A DNA stretch of 64,000 nucleotides from Varanus komodoensis. Lineage: Eukaryota > Chordata > Lepidosauria > Squamata > Varanidae. Shown in pieces: positions 10,601 to 22,182 of the stretch (within the stretch, counting starts at the first letter, position 1; every line of letters begins with the position of its first letter). Below the pieces are notes generated by a model. It was not told the origin of the DNA, did not search any database, and saw nothing but the letters and a program-made list of their open reading frames with translations. Both the position numbers and the translations under genes were made by a program. Location: positions 8,564,572 to 8,628,571 of the forward strand of contig NW_025336346.1 of NCBI RefSeq assembly GCF_004798865.1. Direction: 5' to 3'.

Positions 10601-13600
10601 TTCCTTGTCTTTGTGGGAGAATAGTTTAAATGTCTTGCAATGCATACGGGTTGCATTGTATGAAATGAAATGTAGCCACGCAATTTAAAAAATATATATA
10701 CTAGTTGCACCCTAAGTGGAAGGCTTAAAAGTAATTCACATTTTCTAACTTCATCTTTTCATATTTCGTCTAGGCACTTGCTTTGAACAACAACAGAATA
10801 ACCAAGATCCACCCCAAAGCTTTTCGATCAACAAACAAGTTGCGGCGCCTCTACTTGTCACATAACCATTTAACACAAATCCCAGAAAATCTGCCAAAAA
10901 GTTTAGCTGAACTAAGAATTCATGATAATAAGGTTAAAAAGATACACAAAGAAGCATTTAAAGGAATGAAAGCTTTACATGTTTTAGGTAAGTGTGCTGT
11001 TCACATTAGGCTGCTGTATAAAAATCAGGGGGAAAGTACACCTGATAATTATTCCAGCTATTAGCAGTATGATGGAAATGGGAAAGTAAATAAATCCTAG
11101 ATGAAAGCAGGGGTCAAAACAGTTATGCTTGGAAGGCAGCAGGCAGAACCTCCTAAATAAGGAGCTGTCTGCATACTTGGCCAAATGGAGCTAATGACAC
11201 GATAATAGGTATGTGATTAAGGATGCTGGAATAGATTATTAGTACTAGACCATGAGCAACAGTTATACTCTCGTTGTTCAAAACAATTGTTTCAGGATCA
11301 ATATATTGAAACAGAAATATATAGCAATGGTGAATACCAGTTACTTATTACTCTGTATTAGGCTGAATGCTGAATTTGGAAGACCATAGAAAATATGCTT
11401 ACAGATAACAAGTCAATATATAAATATAGTGAGCTTTAAAAATAGATTTTTTACAGTATTTATCTGTGTAAATTTTGTTGAAGCATTCCCGGGTTAGAAT
11501 TCAACTGCAGATTTTGGTATGCATCCTTCATAACAATGTCTGCTGGAAGCTACAAAACTGTTGCTGCTCTGGTAGGCAAGTAACTGTAGTTCTGACAGAA
11601 TGCATAGTTTGAATTTAAGTGGTCTATAAATCAGTACATTGGTTACTCGCCACATACATTTTCTAAATGGTAAGGAAGCCTATCATCCAGCACAAAAGTA
11701 GACAAGCGAACAATCCTATAACTTCGTAGGAACCACTCTGTCCAGTTAATATTTCTAAGAAGCATTCCAAAATCTTTGTACAGTTCACCATTATTATTTA
11801 AAAAAAATAAAATAAAGTTGTGCCATTATAATTATGGTTTACCCTTCTAAAAGGGGTTGAAATTTTTACCAGCAGGTAAGGAGCTGATAGACTGATCATT
11901 ACCAAAAGAGTGTGTTGGATTGCTCCAGGCTAGGAACTGACACACAAATACATTCTAGACTGAAGCCTCAGCATTTTGTAGAAACGAAATACTACAGTTT
12001 GTACTGCTGAAACCAAACACTACAGTAGTTAAGCAATCTTTCTCAAGCAAATAAGAAGGTTGTGTTTTACAATAAATTGTTCTGCAAATGTCTAGTTGAC
12101 AGTACCATCTACTACTGCAATATAGTTTTGAGACCTGCTTTCTACACATGGCTGAAAAATATAATCTTTATGATGTTAGCCCCCAGGTATTTTTTAAAAA
12201 ATAAAATCTATAACAAGCCCAGAATTACTGTGGTTTGTTATAAACCATGGGGTTTTATGCAACAATGTCAATGTAAATTCATCAGCACTACTGGACGAAT
12301 CTTTCAGATTGTCTTTCAGTTTGCTTTCACAACCAGTTGCACAAACCCACAATGGGTACAATGGGTTTTCATTAATTCAAAGAATAGTAGGGTTGGAAGG
12401 CAAAGGCCAAGAAAGTGATTGGGTCCAACCCCCTGCTGGTGCAGGATGCCAAGTCACACCATCCCACTCAGACTGCCTGCCCAGTTTCGCCTTGAATTTC
12501 TCTAGTGTGGGACAGTTCATGCCCTCTCTAGGCAACTGGTTCCACTGTCATATTGCCAGTGTCATATTAGACACTGTGTAATGTGCAGCTAGTTGCACAA
12601 GAGGTCACAAGTGTGATGCAAGCCAACTGAATATGTTTGCACAAACATAACTTCAGTTGGATTTGCCCTTGAGCAGCCATCTTCTCCCTTTAGGAGGAAA
12701 TATTAATAACAGTAATACTATTAGTACATTAGGTAAGCACTCCTATTATTCAGTTCCTTAGCTTTTGTTATTTAAAATAGTGTCTTATGTAGGAGGAAAT
12801 ACAAGTAGAATATAACAGAAGATTCTATATGACAAAGGGGATGGTACTAATCCAACCCACTGCATGGCCTGGCTTCCTTACGAATCAATTTGAGGGATAG
12901 TTGAAATGCAGTTCTGTAAAAAAAAAAAAAGCACACTATACCTGATCTGAAGGACCATATTTTTAGAACTGAACTATGGCTTTGAAAACAGGTTGTGCTT
13001 TTGAGGTCCTGGCTTAAATTTAATATGGATGAAGTAATTCAAAATATAGGAAGAGCTCTGCTAAGTAAAACACAAAGGCCTATCTAGTCATGCATCCTGT
13101 GATCCATAGTGTCTAACTACAGGCAGTCCCTGGCTTACAAATGAGTTCAATTCCTGAGAAAATGGAAATTTGTCAAAGTCGGATCATGTGTAGTAGGCCC
13201 ACTACATATGCAGGGGTGGCACACAGCACCTCCATGAAAATGTTAAAACTGCAAATAACTCTAGGCCCCCACCTCCTCCTGAACTCACCAGGGCCTACTC
13301 TCTGAAACAAGGAAATACCTGAGAGATTTCCCTCTATGGATGGGTGAAGCAGGAAGGAATACTTTGGATGCGTCCCTCTCTCCCCTTTTGCTTTCCCTCT
13401 CTCTATGATGATGCTTTGGAGGCCCTCTCTCTCCCCTTTTGCTTCCTCTCTCTCTATGGTGATGACAATTCTCTGCAGTACTTTTTTAAAAAATTAATAG
13501 GCCTTGTGGCAATTCATTCATAAGTATGAATGTGGCAATTCATTCATAAGTATGGGTTATTCTTAACTTGGACGTTCGTAACTTGGGAATTCCCTGCAGT

Positions 13601-16600
13601 TGACTATGGGAAGCTCAAAGCAGTACTAGAGGGTAACAGCTGTCTCCCACTGTTATTCCCAGTATTATTTAAAGTCTTGCTGCCTACAAGCTTTACAACC
13701 TAAAGGCCACAATGTTATAAATAAATAACATATCATATTGAGAAGAAAACTCAATTGAATGTGGTAGGATATAGCAATCATGACTAGTAGCCATAGATAG
13801 CATTATTGTCCATGAGTTTATCTAATCTCTAATATCTAAGGTTGGTGGCCATAATCACATGTTGCAGAAATATATTATTTAAATTTTAGTAAATTCATTG
13901 TTTTTTGTAAAATTGAAGTTTTTTGAAAGAATTGCATGCAACTAGGAGTGGCATTCTCTGACAGAAGCTTTGTTATATTTCATCATTTTACTTTTCCTTG
14001 AAAAATGCATGAATCCAAGAACTTTTGCCACATGGCACATATTAACCTCAAATCTAGTAATGTTGGGGGCCAACTTTATCTGCAGATCATACAGAAGCTA
14101 TTTTCCCCTATCTACTGATATGTAGACCAAAGTTGATAATTCTGAAAACTGCACATATTTAACCTCTTTCCTTTATTAATCCTGCACAACTTTAAGCATG
14201 GGGAAAAATGCAATCCTAGCAGCCACAACTGTTATAAAGTGTTTTCTTTTGGCAGAGATGAGTGCAAATCCCCTTGATAATGAAGGGATAGAACCTGGAG
14301 CTTTTGAAGGCGTGACAGTCTATCATATCAGAATTGCAGAAGCTAAATTAACCTCTATTCCTAAAGGTATGTTGCCTTTTTAAATAAAGTACATTTAATA
14401 TTTTCCTATGTAATTTGCTTTTCAGCTTTGAGACTGACATTAACCTGATTAAATCAAAAATAATTTGTATGCATTTACTTAACACATCAAAGACACCTCT
14501 TTTTCTGCAACATTAACACATTGTTATCAAGACTCGCAAAACTGTTAGCACATCAATATTCACCCATGGAAGGACAAAGATACATGTACGACTGGGAAAA
14601 CAGTATGAGAAAGAAAACTGTTGTAAAATGATGGAACCTCTGCTCATAGGTGGGTTGTTTGACAGATGACAGAGACAAACATTTGGTGTTAGAATCCAAA
14701 CCTGTGGATACTGCATTATGAGAGTTGGAGACAAGAATAATGTCAGAGAATAAGCAGTTGGAACTGTTGGCTCCTGTGTTTATCTAAAACTGTTGAACAC
14801 TGACATGCTCCTATAGGTAGGTCCATATTTTAGACCCTTCTTTCTTGTAGAACAGCCATATTAAAGGGGCAGCCCAGTCTACTTTTGAGATGTGTACTCC
14901 AAAAAACACCCAATAAACCTATTGTGCCTATTATGCTAGTAGAGGTATAACAAGGGAAGTAGATGGCACAGTGGTATAAGCCACTGGGCTTGTTGACTGA
15001 AAGGTCAGCAGTTCGAATCCACGTGAGCAGTTCAAATTCACGTGAGCACCTGTTGCTTTGTCCCAGCTCCTGCCAACTAGCCGTTCAAAAGCATGCAAAT
15101 ACAAGTAGATAAATAGGTACCGCTTCAGTGGGAAGGCAACAGCATTTGGTGTGCTTTGGCATTTAGTCATAAGGCCACATGACCACAGAAACTGTCTGTG
15201 GACAAATGCTGGCTCCCTCGGCTAAAAAACAGAGATGAGCCCTGCCCCCTAGAGTCAGATATGACTGGATGTAATGTCATGGGGAAAGCTTTACCTTTAC
15301 CTTTACAGGTATAACACCCAGTGCTATTTTCTAGGAAGGTGTCATCAATAATCTAAGGTCATTGGCAAAAGAATCTTTCCAAGATCAGGAAAGAGAGGAA
15401 GTATCAAAGCTTCTGGTTACTCTTGTTCTCTGGGCACGGAAAAAACCTCAATTCCTGCTTTCTGAGAAGTATGCTATATTAGACTGAAAAGTATAATTTG
15501 TTCAGACTATAATTATACCTTTATTTAATTTTTAAGTTTTTAATTTTACGGATGATTTTGTGAACAAACCAAGTTATTCATATTCACTTTTATGCTCCTA
15601 AAATAGCCTTCTTCAACCATATGCCCTCTAGATATTTGGGAGTACAACACCCTGTATTCCTGACAATTGGGTGTGGTTTTGGGGACTGATGGGAGCTGAA
15701 ATCCAAAATATGAAAAACTGTGAAGTATCATGTTCAAGGTGTTGGTGATGACCTATAAAGCCCTAAACGGCTTGGGTCCTGGTTACCTGAAGGAGAGCTT
15801 ACATCCATATATGCCTGGCCGCCCCCTGAGATCAGCGGGAGAGGCCCTTCTCCGGGAACCCTCCGTGAAAGAAATTAGGAGGGTGGGTACTCGGAGGAGG
15901 GCTTTCTCTGCAGTGGCGCCTAAGTTATGGAATGCACTCCCCAGAGAGGTCCGTCTGGCGCCGTTGTTATTTGTTTTTCGACGCCAGGCGAAGACCTTTT
16001 TATTTAAGCGGCATTTTAACTGTTTGATCTTATTTGGCCAGGGCGGCTTATTTTATATTGTATTTTTGGATTTTTAATGTTTATATTTATTGTAATTTAT
16101 ATTATAATTACTTTTATTTATTGTTGTAAGCCGCCCCGAGGCTTCGGCGAATGGGGCAGCATAAAAATGTTTTAATAAATAAATAAATAAATAATGTTGG
16201 GGAAGCCTGTCCTAAAGTAATAAAGCAACCTTAGAGCTGTAATGTATTGCTTATTTGTCCCCAAATGCCCATTTTCTCTCAGAACAACCCCATTTTTTCC
16301 TGGTTTCAAAGTTTCCAGATTTTTTTGATCACTACCTACACTAGGAAAAAAAGGCAGCAGAACTGTAGTGTTAAGGAGAAAATATTGCTCTTTTGATATT
16401 TTCATACTAGCATTGCCAGAACTAATAGCACTGGATATTTAATATTTTCCTAAGCCACAGTGAAACCAGAAGCATGCTTGAGGTTACGGTACAGCACAGA
16501 AAACAGATACATGCATTTCATAAACAGCAAGCTTTCAAAACACAGAAGTGCTCATTGACCTACATCTCTTTAATTTCAAAGTAAACCAGAAAAACAACCA

Positions 16601-19600
16601 TTTTTGGATATTCACAAAGCCTAGGAACCAACAGTTCTGAAGTACTGGTGATTCTATAAATTTAACTTGGAAAGTTATTCAGCAGATCAGCATGAAAAGA
16701 GCACAACAAGATACTGTTATGCTTATAATTTTCCATAGGCTATGCTTTCATAACATTCTTAACAATCACAAAATTGTAACTGCTACATCCTCCGGAAAAA
16801 TCTCACATGTGGTAATGATTAGCACATTTTTAGTAGAGAAAAAATGAACTTGCCTACCAGCTGCTAAGAAAGTACACACAACATTTTGCAGGTTTCAGGA
16901 AGTACCCACCATAACCTGAAAACCTGACTATAGAAAATGAAGGTATAGAACTATGGTATGGCTTGGTACAAGGAGCTTCCTACTTTCCTACAGAACATCA
17001 CAGATGTAGTCAAGCCTATCTACTGACATTGGATGTTTTGACTGAAGTGGATTCTGAGGATGTGGCGTTGCCATGGTGCAACATACCATCTGCATAACAG
17101 CCCTATAATTTAGTACATTCCTGGGGAGACTGGGCATCTCCATCATAACTATGACTGCCTTGGCTGGCAGCACAGTTAGAGCTGCGTATGTACCATTACC
17201 TCATCTTATCCCAACACACCTAATAATATCTTAGCTCTTGAAAATATTTGAGTCTAACTTAATCACTTTCATCTTTCTGTTCTTAATAGGGCTGCCCTCC
17301 AGCCTACTGGAGCTTCACCTAGATGACAACAAAATTTCCTCAGTAGAGCTTGAAGACTTTATTCGATATAAAAATCTTCAAAGGTGAATCATAAATATGG
17401 GAAATTCCACAGATGTGATGATAACAGACACAGATTAGGATTTTCTCCATATTATAAAATAACAGATGCAATTCAGTGAAGATGTCTGTAAGTCCCCAAC
17501 CTCAAAGGACTATGGGAGACCTATGCAGAGTGGAAGAAGCAGTGGAGATTATCTCTGCCTTCCTGTCTCCTCCCATTCTGCATTTTTGCTGGATGCTCTT
17601 TTTGGCCATCTAACTGGGATGGTTTGGAGCAGAAGAGAAGGATGCAGCAGCAGCTGCAGGTTACTTTGTATCATGGCCACTCCAGTATCCTCCCCTCCCT
17701 GCCTCCAAACTAGCCCCTTTAATGCCTCCAAAGAGCAGCCAATACGGTTATTTCCACGTTAGCTGTGAGGGACACGGATGGGGATCAGTGCTCCAATTCC
17801 CAGCTCTAGAGCTATCTCCAACCTTGGAGCTTTCAATCTGAAACAACCTACAAAAGGGAGTCAAAAGAATAAATATATAGAGGAAGTGGTAGTGTGCAAT
17901 TTAAACATTTTTGTTTGAAAAAATCCTAGTCCATGTATCAATAAATTGTGCAATGAAACTGAATGGCAAGATACCTAAGCAGATAAAATGCAATGCGCCT
18001 GCACACAAAACATAGTTATAACTGTGGAATTCACTACCACAAGATGTAGTGATGGCCACCAACTGGAACAGCTGTAAAAAGGTTTTCAACAAATTTATGG
18101 AGGAGAAAGAGATCAGCAACTATTAGTCATGATGGACGGATGTCATGAAGCAGAAACGGCCTGGTGAGTTCCCACCATCTAGCTCCTTTCCTCCCAAGAA
18201 CTGTCCCCAGAAGGGCTTCTGAGGAGCATCTTGCCCAGAGGGGATAGAGAGCCATCAAGTAGGTCTGAATACAAAAGAAACAAAACAAGAGAAGACAGAA
18301 AAGAGAAACAGGCAAACCCAGAAAGACAATGGATGCAGTGCATACATAAGTTCATTTGATGTATTCCCATCCATTTAGGTAACTAAAGCATCACCATCAA
18401 GTTTTGCAACCCTCCTCCTCACTCTCAATGCATTTTCCCTGTGTTTCCTGTCTTTTTAGATTATGAACCTGAGGGCAGGGCCTCTCTGATTGCTGATACT
18501 TGTAAGGGACTCTGGGAATCTTTTGACTGAAGAGCAGGATAAAAATGCTTTGAATAAACATATTACCTCCGGTAACAGAGGCGTATACCTCTGGATGCCA
18601 ATTGCTGGGTAATAATGACAAGAGAGTACTGTTACCCTCACATCCTGCTTATGGGCTTACCATGAGCATCTGTATGAGCAGAATGATGAACTAGGTAGGC
18701 CTTGGGTCTGATCCAGCATGTCTCTTCCTAGGGTCTTAATATAAAAACTCAGCAATGTGCTCAGTTTTACTTCTGGATTATCCCTAGAGCTATTATTACT
18801 TTTATTTGTTAGACCAATGTGAGAAGAGAATTAGTGTACATCCTGAGCAGATGATGTGGGTTCACTAGTCATCTGTAAAATGTTTTTTTTTTTTTTTTTG
18901 CGACCGTATTAGATGGAGAATCATTGCCTTGAAAAAAAACTGATGATCTTCTTGACCATGACACAAGAGATGTCACTGAAAAGCTGCTGTGGTTCAGAAG
19001 ACTGAAAACTTGGGTTAGATTGAGGAGGGGGAAATATAGTCTATTTTTCATAAGAAAAAGACTTAACAATCCCATTAAAAGAAGTAATTTTCATCATTTA
19101 ACAGACCTCCCATTTATGAGCTTTGGATAGCTGTGGGGGTGTGCATTAACTTATGATGTAGAATACCTCATGAGATTGTCAACACTCTTGCTTGCTCTAC
19201 CTAAAAAGTTTAACCTGTATTCCATACTTTCACTGCATCCAATTCTGATGGAAGAGATGAAAAGCCACCTTATAGAAACTGGAATACATTTCTAATGTCA
19301 CTTCTATAATTACATTTATGGCAGATGCACCAATTACAATCCTAGCAAGACAACACTGCCGAATGAGAGCAAACACTAAACTGACAGAGCCACAATATGA
19401 GAACGGGCATTAATGATTTACCATCCCCTCAAGCAACAGTCCTGCAGCATATCTGAGTGATATAATACAGACAGTGACAGCAGGCAACCTTTATGGACGG
19501 GGATCCCAGAGGCAATGTGCTTCTGTGATGAGCTCCAATGTTGTGATGGAAAGGTCTTTTCAATGTAACCAGGAGGAGGAAGATAGGTCAATGAAATGCA

Positions 19601-21977
19601 AGTACATTTCATTGTACTGGGTTGCATGAAAGTAGCAGTTAATGTAATAATTTCTGTTAATACTACTAATCTTGGAAGGCTTGTAGTACAGTGTATGAGA
19701 GTAGCTAAATTTACTTGTTGCTGATACTGTGGAGGCAGTAGATACCATAAAGTAATTGTTTGCCTAGCAGAAGTTTTCTTTTCCATGTTGTAAGCATTTT
19801 ATAATCAATGAGCCATTCTGATACATAACATACTGTTATGAATGTATTTATGTGATACTCAGCAATTTTGGTGCACAAAGTTTCAGGAAAATTACTCTGT
19901 TTTGTTTCTTGCATAGGAGAAAATATAATTTAAATCTTCTGATAGCCATACTGAAAAATAACCATCCTATACAAATGTGTTATTCACTTCAGCTCTTAGA
20001 ATGTTTGTAATGGAACCTTATTTCCACTAAATTTCATGCTTATATTACCAAAGCGTAATGCTACTGGCACAAATCACCCCCTATAGCTATCACAGGAAAA
20101 AAGATAAATGGCATTAAAGGAGTGCCTCTACTAGAAAGGTCCATGTGGTAGATAGTGGGGTGCGGAAAAAGTAATGCAATGGATAAATATTTTATAGGCT
20201 CTTCAATAGTTTTTTGACGGTCTGGAAGATTTAGAAAGGGAAATGCTGCAAATTTCCTAGTCCAACAATGTTGACAAGGGCCATTTTACAACAATGTGGT
20301 GCTAAGGGCTTTATTGTTTCCAGGTGATACCATAAACATTGCCACACCTATTTATGTTTCTTAACTTATCTCTAGGTTGGGGCTGGGAAACAACAGAATC
20401 AAAGATATAGAAAATGGAACCTTTGCTAATATACCAAATATGCGAGAAATACATCTAGAAAAGAACAAACTGAAAAAAGTGCCTTCTGGTCTTCCAGATC
20501 TAAAGTATCTGCAGGTAATCGAATTTAGCAGACTTTTAAACCTTGCCTTCTCTTGTGCTGCTTATGCAAAACATTGCTATTGCATATACAATACACTTAT
20601 TCTTATAACATACATCTAACATTTTACAGTACACAGACAATACATTCTAAAGCCAAAGACATAGATACGCACAAAGTGGATAAACTGCAAGTGTACAGGG
20701 ATGACCAGAACAATGAAACAGATTAAGAGCAGAATCCTATCCATGTTTAGACAGTTAAAAAGTCTAGAATTCCCAGAATATTCCAGCGAGCCATTCTGTG
20801 ACATGCTGGGAGTTATAGGCTCTTTTTCTGTTCAAACATGCACAGGATTACACCTTAAGGTTACTTTCAGGTATAATGAAGTCTGACTGCCTATGTATGA
20901 AACAGTTGAAGAATATGATGAATATTTACATACCCCTTTACCCTTCCCTAAGTCACACAGGGATTTCTGTCCACCCCTCCTCTATTTCAGAACTAATGAT
21001 GATCAGTTATATGCCTGTGCTGATGTACTTTTTACTATTGCATATCTTTACTCTGGACTGCAACTCAACTACATTCCACTGATGTTTCAGAATGTTCCTA
21101 GGTTTAATTCTAAATCAAATGTTCAGTGAACACTTTCTGTAGCATTTTCAAGGGATGGGCAAGTCCACAGCTTAAATCTGGATCCAGCCCTTTAGATTTT
21201 TTAAATCCTTTTGTTGTACCCTCAGAAAAATAGCTAAGAAATGAAAAAAGAAACAAACGAAAATGAAACTATTTTTCTGTGCATCTATGAATATGCTTAT
21301 TCTTCAGTTCTAGATGCAATGACTGGTTTTGAACAATTGGGGAAGAAAAATAAGCCACTATGATTTATTTTCGTGTCCATACATGCCAGCTATGCACTGC
21401 CTACCTTCACCAGGTATAGCTTGTTCTGTTGCCAAAACCAAGCAAGGGTGGGGTGTGAGTTTAAAACCACCCTGGGTCAATGGATCGCAGGATGCGTTAT
21501 ATTCTGCTCTTGCCACCTACCTGTCTTAAGTGTGGACAACAAGCTGTGCCCAGAGAGGGTATTTATGATAATTAGACATTATGTCTTGATGTGTGATCCT
21601 GCCCAATATCTAAGATCTCAGTCTGTGCTCATTTACCTGGGAGTAAACATTAACAAACATACTAGGTCTTCCTTTGCAAGACTACACTCCCCATCTATCT
21701 AATTTCAATAGCTGCGTTATTCTTTAAATGTTGTGTATATGGATTCTTCAAAGGTTTTTTTTCCTTTTTCCCTTTACAGGTTGTTTTCCTTCATTCTAAT
21801 AGTATTTCAAAAGTGGGAGTAAATGACTTTTGTCCAGCAGGAGGAAAGCTGAAAAAGACATTATACAGTGGAATTAGCTTATTCAATAATCCTGTGAAAT
21901 ACTGGGATATCCAACCAGGAACATTTCGCTGTATATTAAATAGAAACAGTGTGCAAATTGCAAATTATGGAAAATAA
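7432..21977 (+). CDS. ASPN: Asporin (class I SLRP), seven coding exons
   Basis: Exons 7432-7699, 9382-9494, 10774-10987, 14256-14366, 17290-17383, 20376-20514 and 21780-21977 all have AG acceptors and GT donors. They join in frame to 1137 nt, 378 aa; human asporin is 380. Residues 1-15 are a signal peptide (cut before KPF). Residues 33-54 are an Asp-rich tract. Cys73, 77, 79 and 86 form CX3CXCX6C, the class I SLRP cap. About a dozen leucine-rich repeats follow, with an N-glycosylation sequon at N280 (NGT). Cys331 and Cys364 form the C-terminal 'ear' disulfide. There is no Ser-Gly glycosaminoglycan site near the N-terminus, as expected for asporin and unlike decorin or biglycan. Family knowledge: a secreted matrix protein that binds collagen I and calcium and restrains TGF-beta/BMP signalling. 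The start at 7432 is chosen because [10 protein letters not shown] matches the asporin signal peptide; the in-frame upstream codon is GTG, not ATG. Confidence 0.97.
9382..9494 (+). CDS. ASPN: ASPN exon 3
   Basis: This 113-nt exon lies between acceptor tatatag (ends 9381) and donor gtaagt (9495). It encodes [20 protein letters not shown] and the start of the first leucine-rich repeats, ending at LTSLY. A 113-nt exon at this place is typical of class I SLRP genes. Confidence 0.95.
9833..10062 (+). mobile_element. tRNA-derived SINE (squamate), diverged
   Basis: It starts 'gagagccagtgcggttgggt' with an A-box-like 'tggttaacttg', has a B-box-like 'ccagattctagtcc', and then the body 'gggccagtcactcacacttag', 'cacagggttgttgctgtga'. 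It is the same family as the copies at 32748-32975 and 36916-37140. It has a small internal duplication of 'agctcattgggttctcattggg'. It lies in ASPN intron 3. Confidence 0.8.
10432..10548. mobile_element. Palindromic MITE, family B, copy 1
   Basis: Its left end reads aatcctatgaacgttttgac, then agaaaaagtcccacaactct. Its right end, on the other strand, reads tgcaagtttagacagaacag. The copy at 20733-20849 has the same ends, which defines a family. Confidence 0.5.
10774..10987 (+). CDS. ASPN: ASPN exon 4
   Basis: The exon is 214 nt, with acceptor cgtctag (ends 10773) and donor g|gtaagt (10988). It encodes residues 128-198, including [28 protein letters not shown] and [19 protein letters not shown], which are three leucine-rich repeats very close to mammalian asporin. 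Confidence 0.95.
12370..12575 (-). mobile_element. CR1 LINE 3' fragment, antisense
   Basis: 'agaatagtagggttggaagg', then 'gggtccaaccccctgctggt' and 'ggcaactggttccactgtca', are the complement of the CR1 C-terminal and 3' UTR segment (compare the plus-strand CR1 ending at 52273). It lies in ASPN intron 4. Confidence 0.75.
13120..13596. mobile_element. Tigger-like (Tc1/mariner) non-autonomous element
   Basis: The left end caggcagtccctggcttaca follows a TA at 13118-13119. The right end, on the other strand, reads cagggaattcccaagttacg. These inverted ends fit Tigger-type elements whose termini resemble 'caggcagtccccgacttacg'. No transposase frame is present. Inside are two recent tandem duplications, at 13373-13465 and 13506-13555. 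Confidence 0.6.
13506..13555. repeat. 26-bp tandem duplication
   Basis: The block gtggcaattcattcataagt plus 'atgaat' is repeated immediately at 13532, with 24-25 bases identical. It lies inside the Tigger-like element. Confidence 0.9.
14256..14366 (+). CDS. ASPN: ASPN exon 5
   Basis: The exon is 111 nt, with acceptor ttttggcag (ends 14255) and donor g|gtatgt (14367). It encodes [19 protein letters not shown], then [18 protein letters not shown]. The split Glu codon (G|AG) and split Gly codon (G|GG) keep the frame across both junctions. Confidence 0.95.
14943..15316 (+). mobile_element. Sauria-type SINE with 10-bp target duplication
   Basis: The tRNA-like head 'agatggcacagtggtataag' with B-box 'cagcagttcgaatcc' leads into the body (aaaagcatgcaaat, gtagataaataggtaccgct). 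The 3' part 'agagtcagatatgactggat' resembles the BovB 3' end, and the tail is 'tttacctttaccttta'. A direct repeat aggtataaca flanks the copy at 14943-14952 and 15307-15316. An internal duplication of 'gttc-aa-tcacgtgagca' is also visible. Family knowledge: these SINEs are mobilised by BovB-type LINEs, several of which are in this window. Confidence 0.88.
15604..15721. mobile_element. Palindromic MITE, family A, copy 3
   Basis: The left end 'gccttcttcaaccatatgcc' then 'ctctagatatttgggagtac' pairs with the right-hand 'tgggagctgaaatccaaaat'. It abuts the L2 that starts near 15730. Confidence 0.45.
15730..16195 (+). mobile_element. L2 LINE, ORF2 C-terminus and 3' end
   Basis: A 115-codon open stretch (15730-16077) encodes [20 protein letters not shown], then [20 protein letters not shown] and [10 protein letters not shown], which is the C-terminal motif set of vertebrate L2 ORF2. 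The 3' end 'gtaagccgccccgaggcttc' and a (TAAA)n tail close it. The open frame and kept CpG sites suggest it is one of the younger L2 copies here. It lies in ASPN intron 5. Confidence 0.9.
17290..17383 (+). CDS. ASPN: ASPN exon 6
   Basis: The exon is 94 nt, with acceptor cttaatag (ends 17289) and donor ag|gtgaat (17384). It encodes [20 protein letters not shown], then [10 protein letters not shown], with split Gly and Arg codons. It is too short to stand out as an ORF and was found by protein similarity and splice sites. Confidence 0.94.
18013..18745 (+). mobile_element. CR1 3' fragment split by another retroposon
   Basis: Two CR1 pieces, 18013-18138 (ctgtggaattcactaccaca … tagtcatgatgga) and 18569-18745 (gcgtatacctctggatgcca … gggtctgatccagcatgtct), are consecutive parts of one CR1 3' UTR. 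The sequence between them is a later insertion. It lies in ASPN intron 6. Confidence 0.75.
18139..18568 (+). mobile_element. Retroposon of unclear family inside CR1
   Basis: The 3' part 'tttagattatgaacctgagg', 'gcagggcctctctgattgct', 'gaagagcaggataaaaatgc', 'tttgaataaac' is a LINE/SINE-type 3' end common in reptiles. Its 5' two-thirds were not recognised. It interrupts a CR1, so it is the younger of the two. Confidence 0.5.
20376..20514 (+). CDS. ASPN: ASPN exon 7
   Basis: The exon is 139 nt, with acceptor atctctag (ends 20375) and donor cag|gtaatc (20515). It encodes [20 protein letters not shown], then leucine-rich repeats to LPDLKYLQ. It carries the N280 sequon, which is NGT here. Confidence 0.95.
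20733..20849. mobile_element. Palindromic MITE, family B, copy 2
   Basis: The left end is aatcctatccatgtttagac and the right end, on the other strand, is aatcctgtgcatgtttgaac. The cores 'gaattcccagaat' and 'atgctgggagttata' pair as well. It lies just after ASPN exon 7. Confidence 0.55.
21780..21977 (+). CDS. ASPN: ASPN exon 8, last coding exon
   Basis: The acceptor is ccctttacag, ending at 21779. The exon encodes [18 protein letters not shown], the ear repeat, [18 protein letters not shown] and the C-terminus NYGK, then TAA at 21975-21977. Cys331 and Cys364 are the conserved C-terminal pair. Confidence 0.95.
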   Translation, partial: VVFLHSNSISKVGVNDFCPAGGKLKKTLYSGISLFNNPVKYWDIQPGTFRCILNRNSVQIANYGK

Positions 21978-22176
21978 GATTGCACACCTAAAATGTTACA
22001 ACCAGATTTATAGTACTTGAAATCTGTTGAAAATGTACAGATTATACAGTCCAATTGCTTTACAAATACCTACAATACAATAATTTCAGTTTGTAAATTA
22101 GTAACATAACAAACCACAAAATTCCTTTGATATGTTCTTTTAAATGTACAACTCATATATATTAATCAAACATTTG

Positions 22177-22182
22177 AATAAA
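22177..22182 (+). terminator. ASPN: Candidate ASPN poly(A) signal AATAAA
   Basis: The first AATAAA after the stop lies 200 nt downstream. The surrounding 3' UTR is AT-rich. Later signals could also be used, because mammalian ASPN transcripts have longer 3' UTRs. Confidence 0.4.

Noticed and set aside
12062-12418. 118-codon plus-strand ORF in ASPN intron 4
   Set aside because: It shows no family resemblance and runs into an antisense CR1, and its composition is that of random AT-rich sequence.
15730-16077. 115-codon plus-strand ORF as a possible host gene
   Set aside because: It is the C-terminal part of L2 ORF2, followed by an L2 3' end and TAAA tail.
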